Source of the DNA: UBA2137 sp050251555
GTDB lineage: Bacteria; Pseudomonadota; Alphaproteobacteria; Micavibrionales; Micavibrionaceae
Assembly (NCBI GenBank): GCA_050251555.1
Contig: JBFWMN010000011.1
Location: 1 to 42,063, forward strand
Length of the DNA: 42,063 nucleotides
Direction: 5' to 3'
Numbering within the stretch: position 1 is the stretch's first letter; the number at the start of each line of letters is the position of its first letter. Made by a program: the position numbers and the translations under genes. Shown one piece after another: positions 41,363 through 42,063 of the stretch. Below the pieces are notes generated by a model. It was not told the origin of the DNA. It ran no database searches and was given only the letters and a program-made list of their open reading frames with translations.

Positions 41363-41642
41363 CAAAAAACCTCGTCAAAAGACTGCATGGCAAACCTGTT
41401 CGGATTTGCCCATACGCGTGGAGCTGTTTTTTTAAGAGACGGTCTGACAGAAATGATGAGTGAGACCGAATGCGTGCTTTTTGATATCAAAAGGACTCGA
41501 AAAGCTGCAAGGATCATCGCTGCAGCGCAAGGTGTTTTGTGTGGATAGTTGATAACATGCGCCCCGCGCTTGGCATTTCGTATCAGACAGCGTAAATAGA
41601 ACGAAGACAAAATTCACCATGAGCAAAGAGTGAGAGCATTTC
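41363..41642. other. Intergenic region between the UbiK-like gene and hldD
   Basis: These 280 bases carry the divergent promoters of the two flanking genes. A perfect 14-base palindrome TTTTGATATCAAAA lies at 41479-41492. A 53-codon frame (41387-41548, starting MANLFGFAHTRGA) is open but lacks a ribosome-binding site and is not called as a gene. Confidence 0.4.
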
Positions 41643-42063
41643 ATGATTATTGTCACAGGCGGTGCAGGATTTATCGGTTCGAACCTCGTTGCAGGTTTGG
41701 AAGAAAAAGGCGTTAAAGATATTGTGGTCGTCGACTGGCTGGGGACGGGCGACAAATGGAAGAATATCGCCAAACGTGCTTTACGCGATATCGTGAAGCC
41801 CGAGAATCTCTTTGCCTATCTGGATGAGCATAAAGATGAGGTGACCCATATCTACCATATGGGCGCCATTTCGGCGACAACCGAGACGGATGCCGACCTC
41901 ATTATCGAGCGCAACTTCATGCTGACCCGCGCTTTGTGGAAATGGTGTGCCGCAAATAACGTGCGTTTTATCTACGCTTCATCTGCCGCGACATACGGGG
42001 ATGGTGAACATGGTTTCGAGGATCGCGAGGATCAGGACTATTTGTCGAAACTGCAGCCCTTAA
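41643..42063 (+). CDS. hldD: ADP-L-glycero-D-manno-heptose 6-epimerase, N-terminal part (runs off the window)
   Basis: This SDR-type epimerase makes the heptose donor for the lipopolysaccharide inner core. The N-terminal Rossmann motif is IIVTGGAGFIGSNL. VDWLGTGDKWKNI is the cofactor-selecting region. IYHMGAISATTETDADLIIE and FIYASSAATYG match HldD closely. The catalytic Tyr-Lys pair and the C-terminal sugar domain lie beyond the window. The TAA at the very end is out of frame, so the gene continues. GAG lies about nine bases before the ATG. Confidence 0.92.
   Translation, partial: MIIVTGGAGFIGSNLVAGLEEKGVKDIVVVDWLGTGDKWKNIAKRALRDIVKPENLFAYLDEHKDEVTHIYHMGAISATTETDADLIIERNFMLTRALWKWCAANNVRFIYASSAATYGDGEHGFEDREDQDYLSKLQPL

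Noticed and set aside
41387..41548. A 53-codon plus-strand frame beginning MANLFGFAHTRGA
   Set aside because: It has no ribosome-binding site, overlaps the promoter region of two divergent genes and resembles no family; a frame this short can be chance.
42061..42063. TAA at the end of the window as the hldD stop
   Set aside because: It is out of frame; the hldD frame reads CAG CCC TTA A and continues.
1..42063. CRISPR array, insertion sequence, prophage or riboswitch
   Set aside because: I saw no spaced direct repeats, transposase or integrase genes, terminal inverted repeats, or recognisable riboswitch core in any gap.

Overview
The window looks like chromosomal core sequence from an alphaproteobacterium of roughly balanced GC. 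The evidence is a MucR/Ros regulator, a Suv3-like helicase, a mitochondrial-type NFU protein, a UbiK/BMFP protein, a 5'-grpE-dnaK-dnaJ-3' cluster with rph divergent from grpE, and Caulobacter/Rhizobium-type LexA boxes (GTTC-N7-GTTC). Gene content would suit a Rhodospirillales- or Micavibrionales-like lineage, but I cannot fix the genus from sequence alone. There is no phage, IS element, plasmid gene or CRISPR array. Two tRNA genes are present: Leu(UAA) and Pro(CGG).

Layout. 1-1.8 kb: the tail of a molybdopterin-binding/CinA-like gene, tRNA-Leu, a MarR regulator and a pentapeptide-repeat protein. 1.9-8 kb: uvrC, a bactofilin, an unusual membrane protein, nth, an Ada-like alkyltransferase and an unknown gene. 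8-12 kb: the heat-shock cluster grpE-dnaK-dnaJ on the minus strand. 12.3-15.8 kb: a tightly packed plus-strand operon rph-mscS-rdgB-hemW. 15.8-17.6 kb: a histidine phosphatase and an exported unknown. 17.8-21.1 kb: a Suv3-like helicase and a small membrane protein. 21.1-24.9 kb: tRNA-Pro, two tandem glutamine-amidotransferase-like (BPL_N) proteins, a Y-family polymerase and a divergent TerB-like gene. 24.9-30.7 kb: a hybrid histidine kinase, mutS and an unknown. 30.7-33.9 kb: dut, coaBC, an Ala-rich small exported protein and ubiE. 33.9-39.7 kb: murJ, trpS, an exported unknown, nfu, a RutE-like nitroreductase, tsaB and mucR. 39.7-42.1 kb: proC, a YbjN protein and a UbiK-like protein on the minus strand, then the start of hldD.

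How it fits together. Much of the window is genome maintenance: uvrC, nth, the Ada-like protein, rdgB, the Y-family polymerase, mutS and dut. The rest is proteostasis (DnaKJ/GrpE), RNA processing (rph, Suv3-like), cofactor biosynthesis (hemW, coaBC, ubiE, nfu) and envelope work (bactofilin, murJ, hldD).

The most interesting part is 21.2-24.9 kb. Two LexA-type boxes in opposite orientation frame a plausible promoter for the Y-family polymerase. That polymerase is followed on the same strand by two BPL_N-type proteins that both keep a Cys-His-Glu triad. The divergent TerB-like gene has a promoter resembling the RpoH-type one at grpE. Both candidates put the ATG 9-10 bases after the -10 element, which predicts nearly leaderless heat-shock mRNAs; nfu looks leaderless too. 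The Ala-rich small gene downstream of ubiE has a structured leader and a good Rho-independent terminator.
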